64,000 bases of DNA from CAZXFH01 sp964640055. Lineage in GTDB: Bacteria > Fidelibacterota > UBA2242 > JAFGTP01. Position numbers and translations under genes: made by a program. Under the pieces are notes generated by a model. The model saw nothing but the letters and a program-made list of their open reading frames with translations, did no database searches and had not been told where the DNA came from. Numbering within the stretch: the stretch's first letter is position 1; the number at the start of each line of letters is the position of its first letter. Below, one piece after another: positions 54,221 to 62,416 of this stretch. The DNA lies in NCBI GenBank assembly GCA_964640055.1, contig CAZXFH010000008.1, positions 24,882 to 88,881 on the forward strand, given 5' to 3'.

Positions 54221-56359
54221 TTATCTTATTACGATAAACTTTTTAATGACTGTATCTCCCTTTTTGAAATCCACATCAGTCTCGGTCACTTCGATATGAG
54301 CGATATAGACCCCACTGACGATCATTTGCCGTGAAGATGTAACGGAATCCCAAGCCTCATCACCACTATTATCGGTATGATTAATGGTTTTAATCAAATC
54401 CCCCCGTTCAGTGTAAATCCTAATCTTACACTTAGGCGGTAAATTATAAAACATCAGCCGGTCCAGGCCTGATTGTCCAAACTGGAACGGACGGGCCTTA
54501 ATATTAAAAGGATTGGGCACCAAGCGAATGTTTTCCAAATTATCACCGGGCAGACGACGTAAGTAAGCCGGCTCAATTGTGCGGGTCCAGAACAAACTGC
54601 TCTCGATAGTCTTTCCCGGTATAGTAGTATTCACCGTTCCATCATCGAAAGCGGTGACATAGTAAAAATAATCGAAACCGCGCTGGGCAGTACGATCCTC
54701 ATATAAATTTATCAATTCATTTCCAGTTCCCAGACCACATTCATGTATTAATTCAAAGGTTGTATCCGCGGTACCCACTTGCCGGTAAATCCGATAACCG
54801 CCAAAATGATCGTATTCTTCAGCATTGTTAGCCCACTCCAATGAAATCCGGTCACCCCCGGAATTGACTTCAAAGGTCTCGGGCGGAGGGGGTGCCGGAT
54901 CCACTGTCAGACCAGCGGACCAGGTCGCCTCAGCCCGGTCAAAAGCCCGAAATAAAGAGTCTTTTCCGGTGAATACCCAGGCATCTTTATATTCATTTTT
55001 ATCAGTTGTTTCGTTTCCATCGGGAAGAATGTAGGGGGTTTCTTCCTTATACCATTTATACCCAACATTTATTTTTTTCTCCCAGCTGATATCCCCGATA
55101 CATTCAGCGACCACAATGTGAATACTGTCACCGGGTGATAAATTATAAGGTCCAAATCCAATGCCCTGAGAGATCCCGCCGCCACCGGCATCCTGGTATT
55201 CATCAGCATTCTCAGTCCCGCCAAAGGGGGCGTCCTGCCAGCCGGCATTATGTTCGAATCCCAATTTAGCGGCATGGGTTTGGTCTATTTCCGGTAAATC
55301 ACTGGTCATGAATTGGTATTCCGTGCTCATCTTAGCCGGATTGAATTGGTCATTGGGTTGGGTAATGTCATGATCGGACCAAAAATGGGAGGCAAAATCG
55401 AACTGACTGACATCATTACTGGGATCAGAAGGACTCTGATCGGCATGCAGCACCAATACACCGGGAAACTGAGAAGCACCTAAAAATCCGTTGGCAGGTT
55501 TGGTGCCCCCTCCCAAATTGGGCCCTCCAATGTTATTGCCCTGATATTTGGAATGCAATCCATGAAAGGCATAAGCGGCATTATAATCATCACCAAAGGT
55601 GTTATGTAGAACTTCATTAACGGTATTATGCCCCCAGGTCGCAGACTGGGGTGTCCAATAATAACCATAGGCACAGGCATAACTGGTCATGGCCCAGCGA
55701 TATTGTAAAAACAAAACCATATCTGTTAAGGTTTCGTTATGGCTATTGCCATCACTATCGTAAATACCGGTATTTTCCAGTTTAAAGTCGTACATGAAGT
55801 ATTCATCATGATCGCCCTGACTGTACCCATAGACTTTACGGGTTAAGGTTATCCCGATTGAGGTGTTGACTTTATTATAAAGCATGCGGTCCGCTTTCAG
55901 ATTGGGATCAATTTCATCAACGGCATCCCGAAAATAGGTTTCCGAAGCAGGAGTGCCGTCCACAAATACGGCCGGATGATCAAATTTACCGATCAACTTG
56001 AATTCCTGGGGCATAAATTCGGAAGATTCATCCAGAATCCGGGGACCGCAGTGCACGACTTTGTAATCATAAGTGACCCCGGATAAGGGATCCGGATAGT
56101 TTTTAGACCCGATCCAGAGTCCCTTAGCGGCTTGTACATCTTGCATTTCATAAAGGGCGGGATATATAAAACCATCCTGCTGATCGGGAATTTGATGCCT
56201 CCGCCCCACCTCAATTTCACAGCCACCGCTGGAAAACCAATTTTGCAACATTCCAATACTTATCCAGCGGGTTTCATCTGCCAGTAGAGTGGATACAAAC
56301 AACGGAATCATAAATATTAAGACTATTTTCCTTATTCCATATTTTCCTAAAAATTCCAT
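54221..56359 (-). CDS. Large secreted partner protein of TonB receptor, module A
   Basis: A 712-residue secreted protein, paralogue of the module B partner (47194-49401) and close relative of the partial gene at 62417. After the signal peptide come an uncharacterised region (to about 480) with ISIGMLQNWFSSGG, ADRMLYNKVNTSIGITLTRK, DFKLENTGIYDSDG and FGPYNLSPGDSI; an Fn3-like module (GGDRISLEWANNAE, GGYRIYRQVG); and the C-terminal domain (IRLVPNPFNIKAR, CKIRIYTERGDLIKTI, VSGVYIAHIEV, terminal KFIVIR). GAGGGA lies before the ATG. It follows the TonB receptor by 19 bases. Predicted to be displayed at the surface; no enzymatic motif is visible. Confidence 0.82.
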   Translation of the reverse strand: MEFLGKYGIRKIVLIFMIPLFVSTLLADETRWISIGMLQNWFSSGGCEIEVGRRHQIPDQQDGFIYPALYEMQDVQAAKGLWIGSKNYPDPLSGVTYDYKVVHCGPRILDESSEFMPQEFKLIGKFDHPAVFVDGTPASETYFRDAVDEIDPNLKADRMLYNKVNTSIGITLTRKVYGYSQGDHDEYFMYDFKLENTGIYDSDGNSHNETLTDMVLFLQYRWAMTSYACAYGYYWTPQSATWGHNTVNEVLHNTFGDDYNAAYAFHGLHSKYQGNNIGGPNLGGGTKPANGFLGASQFPGVLVLHADQSPSDPSNDVSQFDFASHFWSDHDITQPNDQFNPAKMSTEYQFMTSDLPEIDQTHAAKLGFEHNAGWQDAPFGGTENADEYQDAGGGGISQGIGFGPYNLSPGDSIHIVVAECIGDISWEKKINVGYKWYKEETPYILPDGNETTDKNEYKDAWVFTGKDSLFRAFDRAEATWSAGLTVDPAPPPPETFEVNSGGDRISLEWANNAEEYDHFGGYRIYRQVGTADTTFELIHECGLGTGNELINLYEDRTAQRGFDYFYYVTAFDDGTVNTTIPGKTIESSLFWTRTIEPAYLRRLPGDNLENIRLVPNPFNIKARPFQFGQSGLDRLMFYNLPPKCKIRIYTERGDLIKTINHTDNSGDEAWDSVTSSRQMIVSGVYIAHIEVTETDVDFKKGDTVIKKFIVIR

Positions 56360-56378
56360 AATAATTTCCCTCGTTATT

Positions 56379-59300
56379 TTATTTTAGATCGAACGAAACG
56401 GTCATCCCCATGAAAATATCTCTGGGAGTAAGAAAAGTAATATAGGATTGGTTGGGCATGTCGATATAGGCGCGGTCTTCTAATATTTGGTCAATGGTTT
56501 TATTATCAACTGCTACCCAATTGCCATCCTGGTATTGGAAATAATCTTCTTGAGCACCATCATAATATATCACGTGGGGATTGGGATTATTGATATTCAT
56601 ATAATTATCAGTGTAACTCATGGGCTGATGCTCAACCCCTTTCTTACGATATTCACCATAATGATCATCCCCGGGAATCCCATTATATTGAAGTTGATCA
56701 TACATATCTTCAGGGAGATGCAGAGACTCCATATAATACCGGTAATCATGATAATCAGTAAAAGAATCATTGAAATATTTATAATTCAAGAGGTTATAGA
56801 CATCGGCAAAAACCTTGACCCTGATATTATTAAAGCGAAATACCTTAGCAGCCTTTAAATCAATATTTTGATAAGGTAGGCTGGTTAGGTTGTACTGGAT
56901 ACCCGGGACATTATTCGGATTCCAGGTAACCGCATAACCACCGGTAAAGGAAAGAATGAAATTAAAGTGCCAGCCACCCAAAGGATGCTGATTAGCAATT
57001 GAGGGACCGTAATTTTCCGGGGTGTGGAAATCGATATTACCCTTGAAGCGGGGTTGCGCCGGATACCAATATTGCCGATAGGGATTCCTTCTGTCATAAT
57101 CACTTTGTTCCGAGGGATTTTCAAAATAAGCGCCGAGACCAAAATAGCCATGGGACCGTAACCGATACTCAAAATTGACCATTCCGGTCAACCAATCACC
57201 ATACCGTTTAATAAATTCTAACTCAAATCCTCGAATATCTTCGTAATGGTTAGCAGTTAGCTTATTGTAGGCCACCTTACCATCCATATTAAAGTAATCT
57301 GTCCAGGCCGTTTCATTATCAATGCTTTTGTAGTAGGCGGAAACATGCAGCAAATAGGTATCAAATAAGGACTGATCAAAGCCGACCTCATAAGAAATCG
57401 TGCGGGTAAAGGGCAAGGTGGGATCGCCAATATAATCGACCTGCCCGTTAAACTTCCGTTGGAGTTGATAGTGATTTTCCGCTTCCGGGATCTCGCGATA
57501 ATGACCATAATTAAAAAACAGTTTGGAATTGGCGGTAATCGGATGCGAAATAGCCAGACGCGGACTGAGGTACAACTTGGGATCTACTTCCAAGGTTTTA
57601 TATTCATCTTCATATTCTGGTTGATAATTTTGCGAGAAAAAATCCTTAGGTCCAAAGCGGCTCACATCATACCATTGTCCATTAAAAATATAATATTCCG
57701 GGATAAGACCGATGGTGGTGATCCAGCCTTCATATTCAATTTTATCTTCAATATAGGCAGTTAATAAAAACGGCTGCCGATTAAAATTTGTCCAATAATT
57801 ACCTTCCGGTAAAAATTCATTCTGCATGCCAAAATCAATTTCAAAATTATCATATTCGAATTTAAAACCGGTTCTTAATTGATGGCGGAAATTGATCTGA
57901 GACACATAATCAAATTGAACTTGGTAGGTAACAAATTTACTGAAATCCCGTGAGGTACTGACCGCGCCACCCATCATCAGCCCGCCGTCGATACTGGAAA
58001 CCGGTTGGGGCCAGAAGCCTTCCGGGGCTTCATCAACCCTATAATCCAGCGGTCCCGGGAAGATGTCATATCGATCAGTGGTATCGCGATAAGCGCCATG
58101 ATCAGTATGATATTTCTTTTGAATTCGTTTGGCTTGCAGAGTATAATAAGTCCCTGAATTAACCACTTTATTCAGTTTCCCGGACAAAACACTATAAAAT
58201 TTGGTGGTTGGGCACCAGTAGGTATTCATATAGACCCGCCAAGGAACGGTAAAACCGCCCTGATTCACTTCACTAGCGACTTCCCAGGTACTATTAAAGT
58301 AATCGGTACCACCGGATCTGGAGCGGGTGGTGGCGTCAATTTCACCATAAATCCCCTGGAGGGTTAATTTTGTACTCGAGGAAATATCCGAAGTAACCTT
58401 TAACATGGTGCTTTGGTCGGTCAAACCTTCGCGAGATAAATGCATCAGATACATTTCCTTTTTATTGCGATGGGAAAGGAAAAACCGCAGGTTACCTAAT
58501 TTTTTACCACCCGGCACCGGGCCGCCAAGTCCCAAATCAATGGTACGATCAGGGGATTGAATATACCCCTCTTTGCGATATTGCCATTCAAACAGCCTTT
58601 TCGCACCGGCCGCAGTCATATCATTGGCCTCATTATCGTCAGACAGCAAACTCTGAGACAAAGCGTTCCACCCGTTAAATTGCTGATATTGCCGCTGCTC
58701 AAATTCATTCCAGTACCCGTTCTTAGTTCCTTCCCAACAAACATTTTCATCCAAGAAGGGCCGCAGCCAGGTTGAATTGGGATTATAGGGGGAAATACCA
58801 AAATGCTTGCGTTCAGCCGGACTGTAGCGCATTGTTACCGTACCACTATAATAATCTTTTGATCCTTCCTTAGTGACTACGTTTACCACACCGGAGCGTA
58901 CATTACTGTATTGGGCGCTTAAGCCACCGGTTTGTACCGATACTTCTTGCATGGAACTAAGCGGCAAACTCATCATCGGCTCATTAGTCCTTTCATCTCG
59001 GAGCGTGATACCATCAACGGAAAACAGAGCTTCACTGGAGGCACTGCCACGGATGGAAAGACCGGAGGTAATTCCGGCTTTAAGGCCAATTACTTCGCCC
59101 ACATCGCTGGCTGGTAATCTTTCGATTTCATCCGCAGAGACACTCTTTTGACTGCCGGCAACATCCTTTTTGATCACTCTTCTCTGGGCAATGACTTCAA
59201 CGGCTTCCCCTTCAATTACTTCTTGGGACATCTGAATATCAATTTCAGTAGTTTGGTCTATTTCTACACGAACCATTTTTACCGTAGTCCTGGTATATCC

Positions 59301-59534
59301 AATCATTGAAGCTCTTAAGTTGTAAGTCCCCGGTGAAATATTCGTAATCACAAAGTTGCCATCATTATCAGTGGCGGCCCCCATACTGGTGCCTTCGACC
59401 ACCACATTCACACCCACCAGTGGTTCGCCGGTTTCGGCATCGGTAATTGTGCCGGCTACCTTTCCTGTCGTGGCGGAAAATATAATCGAAAAACAAAAAA
59501 GAAATGATACGAATAGATAAATAATTCGTTTCAT
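56379..59534 (-). CDS. TonB-dependent receptor with carboxypeptidase-regulatory-like domain, module A
   Basis: A 1051-residue outer-membrane receptor and paralogue of the module B receptor. It has a signal peptide, a CarboxypepD-regulatory-like domain (GKVAGTITDAETGEPLVGV, SPGTYNLRASMIGY), a plug (VIAQRRVIKKDV, IRGSASSEALFSVDG, YSNVRSGVVNVVTKEG) and a large barrel. The HFGISPYNPNSTWLRPFLD segment matches HFGNTPYSSNSYFLRPYMD in the other receptor. It ends in FDLK, not phenylalanine. GGAG precedes the ATG. It is the first gene of the apparent operon running down to 43316; its promoter should lie in the 408-base AT-rich stretch upstream. Confidence 0.93.
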   Translation of the reverse strand: MKRIIYLFVSFLFCFSIIFSATTGKVAGTITDAETGEPLVGVNVVVEGTSMGAATDNDGNFVITNISPGTYNLRASMIGYTRTTVKMVRVEIDQTTEIDIQMSQEVIEGEAVEVIAQRRVIKKDVAGSQKSVSADEIERLPASDVGEVIGLKAGITSGLSIRGSASSEALFSVDGITLRDERTNEPMMSLPLSSMQEVSVQTGGLSAQYSNVRSGVVNVVTKEGSKDYYSGTVTMRYSPAERKHFGISPYNPNSTWLRPFLDENVCWEGTKNGYWNEFEQRQYQQFNGWNALSQSLLSDDNEANDMTAAGAKRLFEWQYRKEGYIQSPDRTIDLGLGGPVPGGKKLGNLRFFLSHRNKKEMYLMHLSREGLTDQSTMLKVTSDISSSTKLTLQGIYGEIDATTRSRSGGTDYFNSTWEVASEVNQGGFTVPWRVYMNTYWCPTTKFYSVLSGKLNKVVNSGTYYTLQAKRIQKKYHTDHGAYRDTTDRYDIFPGPLDYRVDEAPEGFWPQPVSSIDGGLMMGGAVSTSRDFSKFVTYQVQFDYVSQINFRHQLRTGFKFEYDNFEIDFGMQNEFLPEGNYWTNFNRQPFLLTAYIEDKIEYEGWITTIGLIPEYYIFNGQWYDVSRFGPKDFFSQNYQPEYEDEYKTLEVDPKLYLSPRLAISHPITANSKLFFNYGHYREIPEAENHYQLQRKFNGQVDYIGDPTLPFTRTISYEVGFDQSLFDTYLLHVSAYYKSIDNETAWTDYFNMDGKVAYNKLTANHYEDIRGFELEFIKRYGDWLTGMVNFEYRLRSHGYFGLGAYFENPSEQSDYDRRNPYRQYWYPAQPRFKGNIDFHTPENYGPSIANQHPLGGWHFNFILSFTGGYAVTWNPNNVPGIQYNLTSLPYQNIDLKAAKVFRFNNIRVKVFADVYNLLNYKYFNDSFTDYHDYRYYMESLHLPEDMYDQLQYNGIPGDDHYGEYRKKGVEHQPMSYTDNYMNINNPNPHVIYYDGAQEDYFQYQDGNWVAVDNKTIDQILEDRAYIDMPNQSYITFLTPRDIFMGMTVSFDLK

Positions 59535-59942
59535 AATAACTCCATTTTGGATATTGACTTAATTATTACTATATAGGTAGTTGATCTATGCTGGATATTT
59601 TTTTTATATGAAGGGATAGACATTAACAATTATTTTTTAGGATACCTGCCTTAATATTGGTCGCTGTTTCAATTTCAAACTTAACGCTTTATTATCAAAG
59701 CTGCGTTTTGAATATATGAACTCCAAAAAAAATAGTCAAGTTTATTCACGGGTTCTATTGCCGGGGGTGCATTCTATTCTGTATTATTAGATTATATAAA
59801 ATATATTTAATCATTTTTTAGGGGCGATTTGTTTAATTTATAAGGTTTCATATCATAAAATGTAGCTTATTTAATTATTTTAGACCAGAATAACTTTAAG
59901 TGCTGCCTGAGAATGTTTTTATTTAATACCAAAAAAATCAAA
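59535..59942. other. 408-base AT-rich intergenic region upstream of the module A operon
   Basis: No gene, tRNA or clear hairpin terminator is seen. The sequence is very rich in A and T. It should contain the promoter of the operon starting at 59534 and the 3' end of the TonB receptor transcript from 59943. No conserved B12-box or other riboswitch signature could be recognised. I cannot place the -10 and -35 elements with confidence. Confidence 0.5.
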
Positions 59943-62372
59943 TTAAAAAAGGGCTTCTATTGCGCCGCAAATTTCCAAAGGGATTACCGGTATCACAGAA
60001 TAGGGTCCCAGACCCCGGGAAAGCAAATTTTTACGGGATATTTGCTTGATATTGAACTGGAACAACCAATGTCTGGACTGATAGCCAGAATGGATTTGAT
60101 ATACACAATAGCTGTCAATTTCATAATCATTTTCATAATTCGCATATTGATCCCCGACATAGCGCAGCCCAAAGCCAAAATTAAGACCGTTTTTAAAATC
60201 TTTGTAAATCTTCAAATTCAAAATCTGAGCCGGTACAAAAAGGGGGACATTCCCTGAAAAATCACTCAGGGTTAATTTCCCGGCATCCGTTGCTTTCAGG
60301 GCATGATATTTAATATATTCGGCATAGGTATAGGCATTTTTGAGCGAAAAAAACCATTGCTTAACCGCCTGGGCAATGAATTCAAATTCAAACCCATTGA
60401 CGCGCTGGCTGCCGGTAGAAGCATGCACATCCCCCTGCAGCGGTCCGGTCAGGGGAATGCTCATATTTTCTTTTTTAATGGTATAAAGCGAAGCAGTGGT
60501 TTTGATTCTGTCATTATCCGTCTTATAACGATACCCGATCTCGAATTGAGTGCTGACCTCAGGTTCATCCACGATCCGCTGTCCTGATGCGAAGGCCCGG
60601 CCGGTATTGGCATAAAACCACAGGTTTTCCGATTCTCTCACCACTAATCCCAGCATAGGACTGAATTTTAAAAAATTCTGTGCAAAAGGCACCGGGGCAC
60701 TGGATAAGGACCGTCCAATATAATCAAAGGAAGCATTACGACGGTCCGTGTAATAATCAATATAATCAATTCTGGTCCCGCCAAACAGCTGACAGATCTC
60801 CCAAAGCGAGATATAATCCACACAATAAGCCGCCAGAATCCATTGACTGGTATTGGTTTCAACCGATGGAAAAGTGATTAATTCATGAAAATCCTTGGTT
60901 TTAACTTCCTCCTGATCAAAAAGCTTAACCGACTTAACTTCAGTGGCTTTTTTATAGGTAGCGTTATCAACATATATCCCTTCGACACCCCATAATAGAT
61001 TGTGTTTTAACGATCCGGTCTGCCATTTGAGATAAATTTCCATTTGGTTACCCAGGACTGATTGTGCTTGCTTGATCGTATACATATTGCGGGGTACGAT
61101 CCAGCTCACCCCGCTATATCGATAGGGAATCAGCGGCAATGTAAAGCGTGATTTACCCCCTAAATAATTACCGAATAATTTGTATTTTAACTGACTATCG
61201 GCAGATAAGTCCCGTTCATAATCAATCCGCAAACGATAATTATCATATCCGGATTGATCAAATTCCGTTTGAAAGGAAGCGGTGCGGGCAATATCGGGTG
61301 GAAATTCCCATTCTCCGTCCGGATTATAGAGCGGAACCCCCACATCCGGCTCAATATATTCATGCTTGTACTCAACATTAACTGTCAAAACACTGATTAT
61401 GTTGGGTTTCCAGGAAAAAGTTGGATTGATGGCAAAAGTGTTATTCCGGGCATGTTTACGGGCTTCTCTGGAAACCTGATACAATCCATTCAACCGCAAG
61501 GCATAATCCAACTCTTCATTATAGTAATTTAAATCAAGACTTTCCTGATAAGAGTTATAGCGGCTATGCGTTATATTACAGTGTCCAAAATTTTCAAAGC
61601 GGGGATTTTTACGGATCAAATGGACTGCGCCCGATAAGGTGTTGCCGCCATAGAGAAAAGCAGCCGGCCCTTTCAAGACCTCGACCTGATCCACATTATA
61701 CAGATTATAGAATCCAAATCCGTAAAACTTAAAAGGACTGGCATTGGGAATACTAATCCCATCAATCAATACCAGACCCGCTGAATTGGAATCAAAGCCC
61801 CGAATTAAAAAATAATCCTGGGTACCCAAACTTTTTTGGATATTAATGCTGATTGAATTTGTCAGGGCATCACTTAATATGGTTGCCTGTTGCTCCTTGA
61901 GAACTTTTTGGGTCACGACATCAACACTCAGCGGTGTCTTATGAATCGCTAAGGGTAATTTGGTGGCAATATAACTATAATCGGCCACCCGTGAGTTCCG
62001 GTTAGCCGTTACCGTTACTTCTTTGCCTTTAATGACCTTAAAAACCAAAGCAAAATTAATGATGGTCGTATGTCCCGCCTGCACCTCTACCTTGTTGCGG
62101 ACCTCATCACCATAGCCCATATAGGTTACCCGGATATTATATTTGCCTGGTTCGAGATCGCTAATTTGATAGCGACCGTTTCTATCCGTACTCGCACCGC
62201 GCAAGGTATCCAGTTCAACTTTGATGTTATCCTTCCAGCGGGCCGTGACCACCACATTGGCATTAAACAGGGAGTTGCCACTGGATTTATCAATTACCTG
62301 ACCCGCGATTTGACCGGTTTCTGCGGCCAATAAATTGGCTGATAAAAACAAACAAAAACAGATAATAGCCAA
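59943..62372 (-). CDS. TonB-dependent receptor, siderophore-receptor-like
   Basis: An 809-residue outer-membrane receptor with an N-terminal CarboxypepD-regulatory-like domain (QVIDKSSGNSLFNANVVV, GKYNIRVTYMGYGDE), a plug with FLIRGFDSNSAGLVLIDG and VEVLKGPAAFLYGGNTLSG, and a barrel ending CGAIEALF. The plug resembles FhuA/FecA-type siderophore receptors more than the two SusC-like receptors downstream, so its ligand class may differ. The start is a TTG with AAGG six bases upstream; the open frame extends a few codons further and encodes positive residues (RK, R) that a signal peptide would need, but contains no standard start. It follows the partial partner gene by 44 bases. Confidence 0.88.
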   Translation of the reverse strand: MAIICFCLFLSANLLAAETGQIAGQVIDKSSGNSLFNANVVVTARWKDNIKVELDTLRGASTDRNGRYQISDLEPGKYNIRVTYMGYGDEVRNKVEVQAGHTTIINFALVFKVIKGKEVTVTANRNSRVADYSYIATKLPLAIHKTPLSVDVVTQKVLKEQQATILSDALTNSISINIQKSLGTQDYFLIRGFDSNSAGLVLIDGISIPNASPFKFYGFGFYNLYNVDQVEVLKGPAAFLYGGNTLSGAVHLIRKNPRFENFGHCNITHSRYNSYQESLDLNYYNEELDYALRLNGLYQVSREARKHARNNTFAINPTFSWKPNIISVLTVNVEYKHEYIEPDVGVPLYNPDGEWEFPPDIARTASFQTEFDQSGYDNYRLRIDYERDLSADSQLKYKLFGNYLGGKSRFTLPLIPYRYSGVSWIVPRNMYTIKQAQSVLGNQMEIYLKWQTGSLKHNLLWGVEGIYVDNATYKKATEVKSVKLFDQEEVKTKDFHELITFPSVETNTSQWILAAYCVDYISLWEICQLFGGTRIDYIDYYTDRRNASFDYIGRSLSSAPVPFAQNFLKFSPMLGLVVRESENLWFYANTGRAFASGQRIVDEPEVSTQFEIGYRYKTDNDRIKTTASLYTIKKENMSIPLTGPLQGDVHASTGSQRVNGFEFEFIAQAVKQWFFSLKNAYTYAEYIKYHALKATDAGKLTLSDFSGNVPLFVPAQILNLKIYKDFKNGLNFGFGLRYVGDQYANYENDYEIDSYCVYQIHSGYQSRHWLFQFNIKQISRKNLLSRGLGPYSVIPVIPLEICGAIEALF

Positions 62373-62416
62373 AATAAACCTTAAAAATATTAGATTATTT
62401 TTCTAGATCCTATTAG

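Noticed and set aside
59535..59942. Possible riboswitch upstream of the module A receptor
   Set aside because: No B12-box or other conserved aptamer core and no clear leader hairpin could be found.
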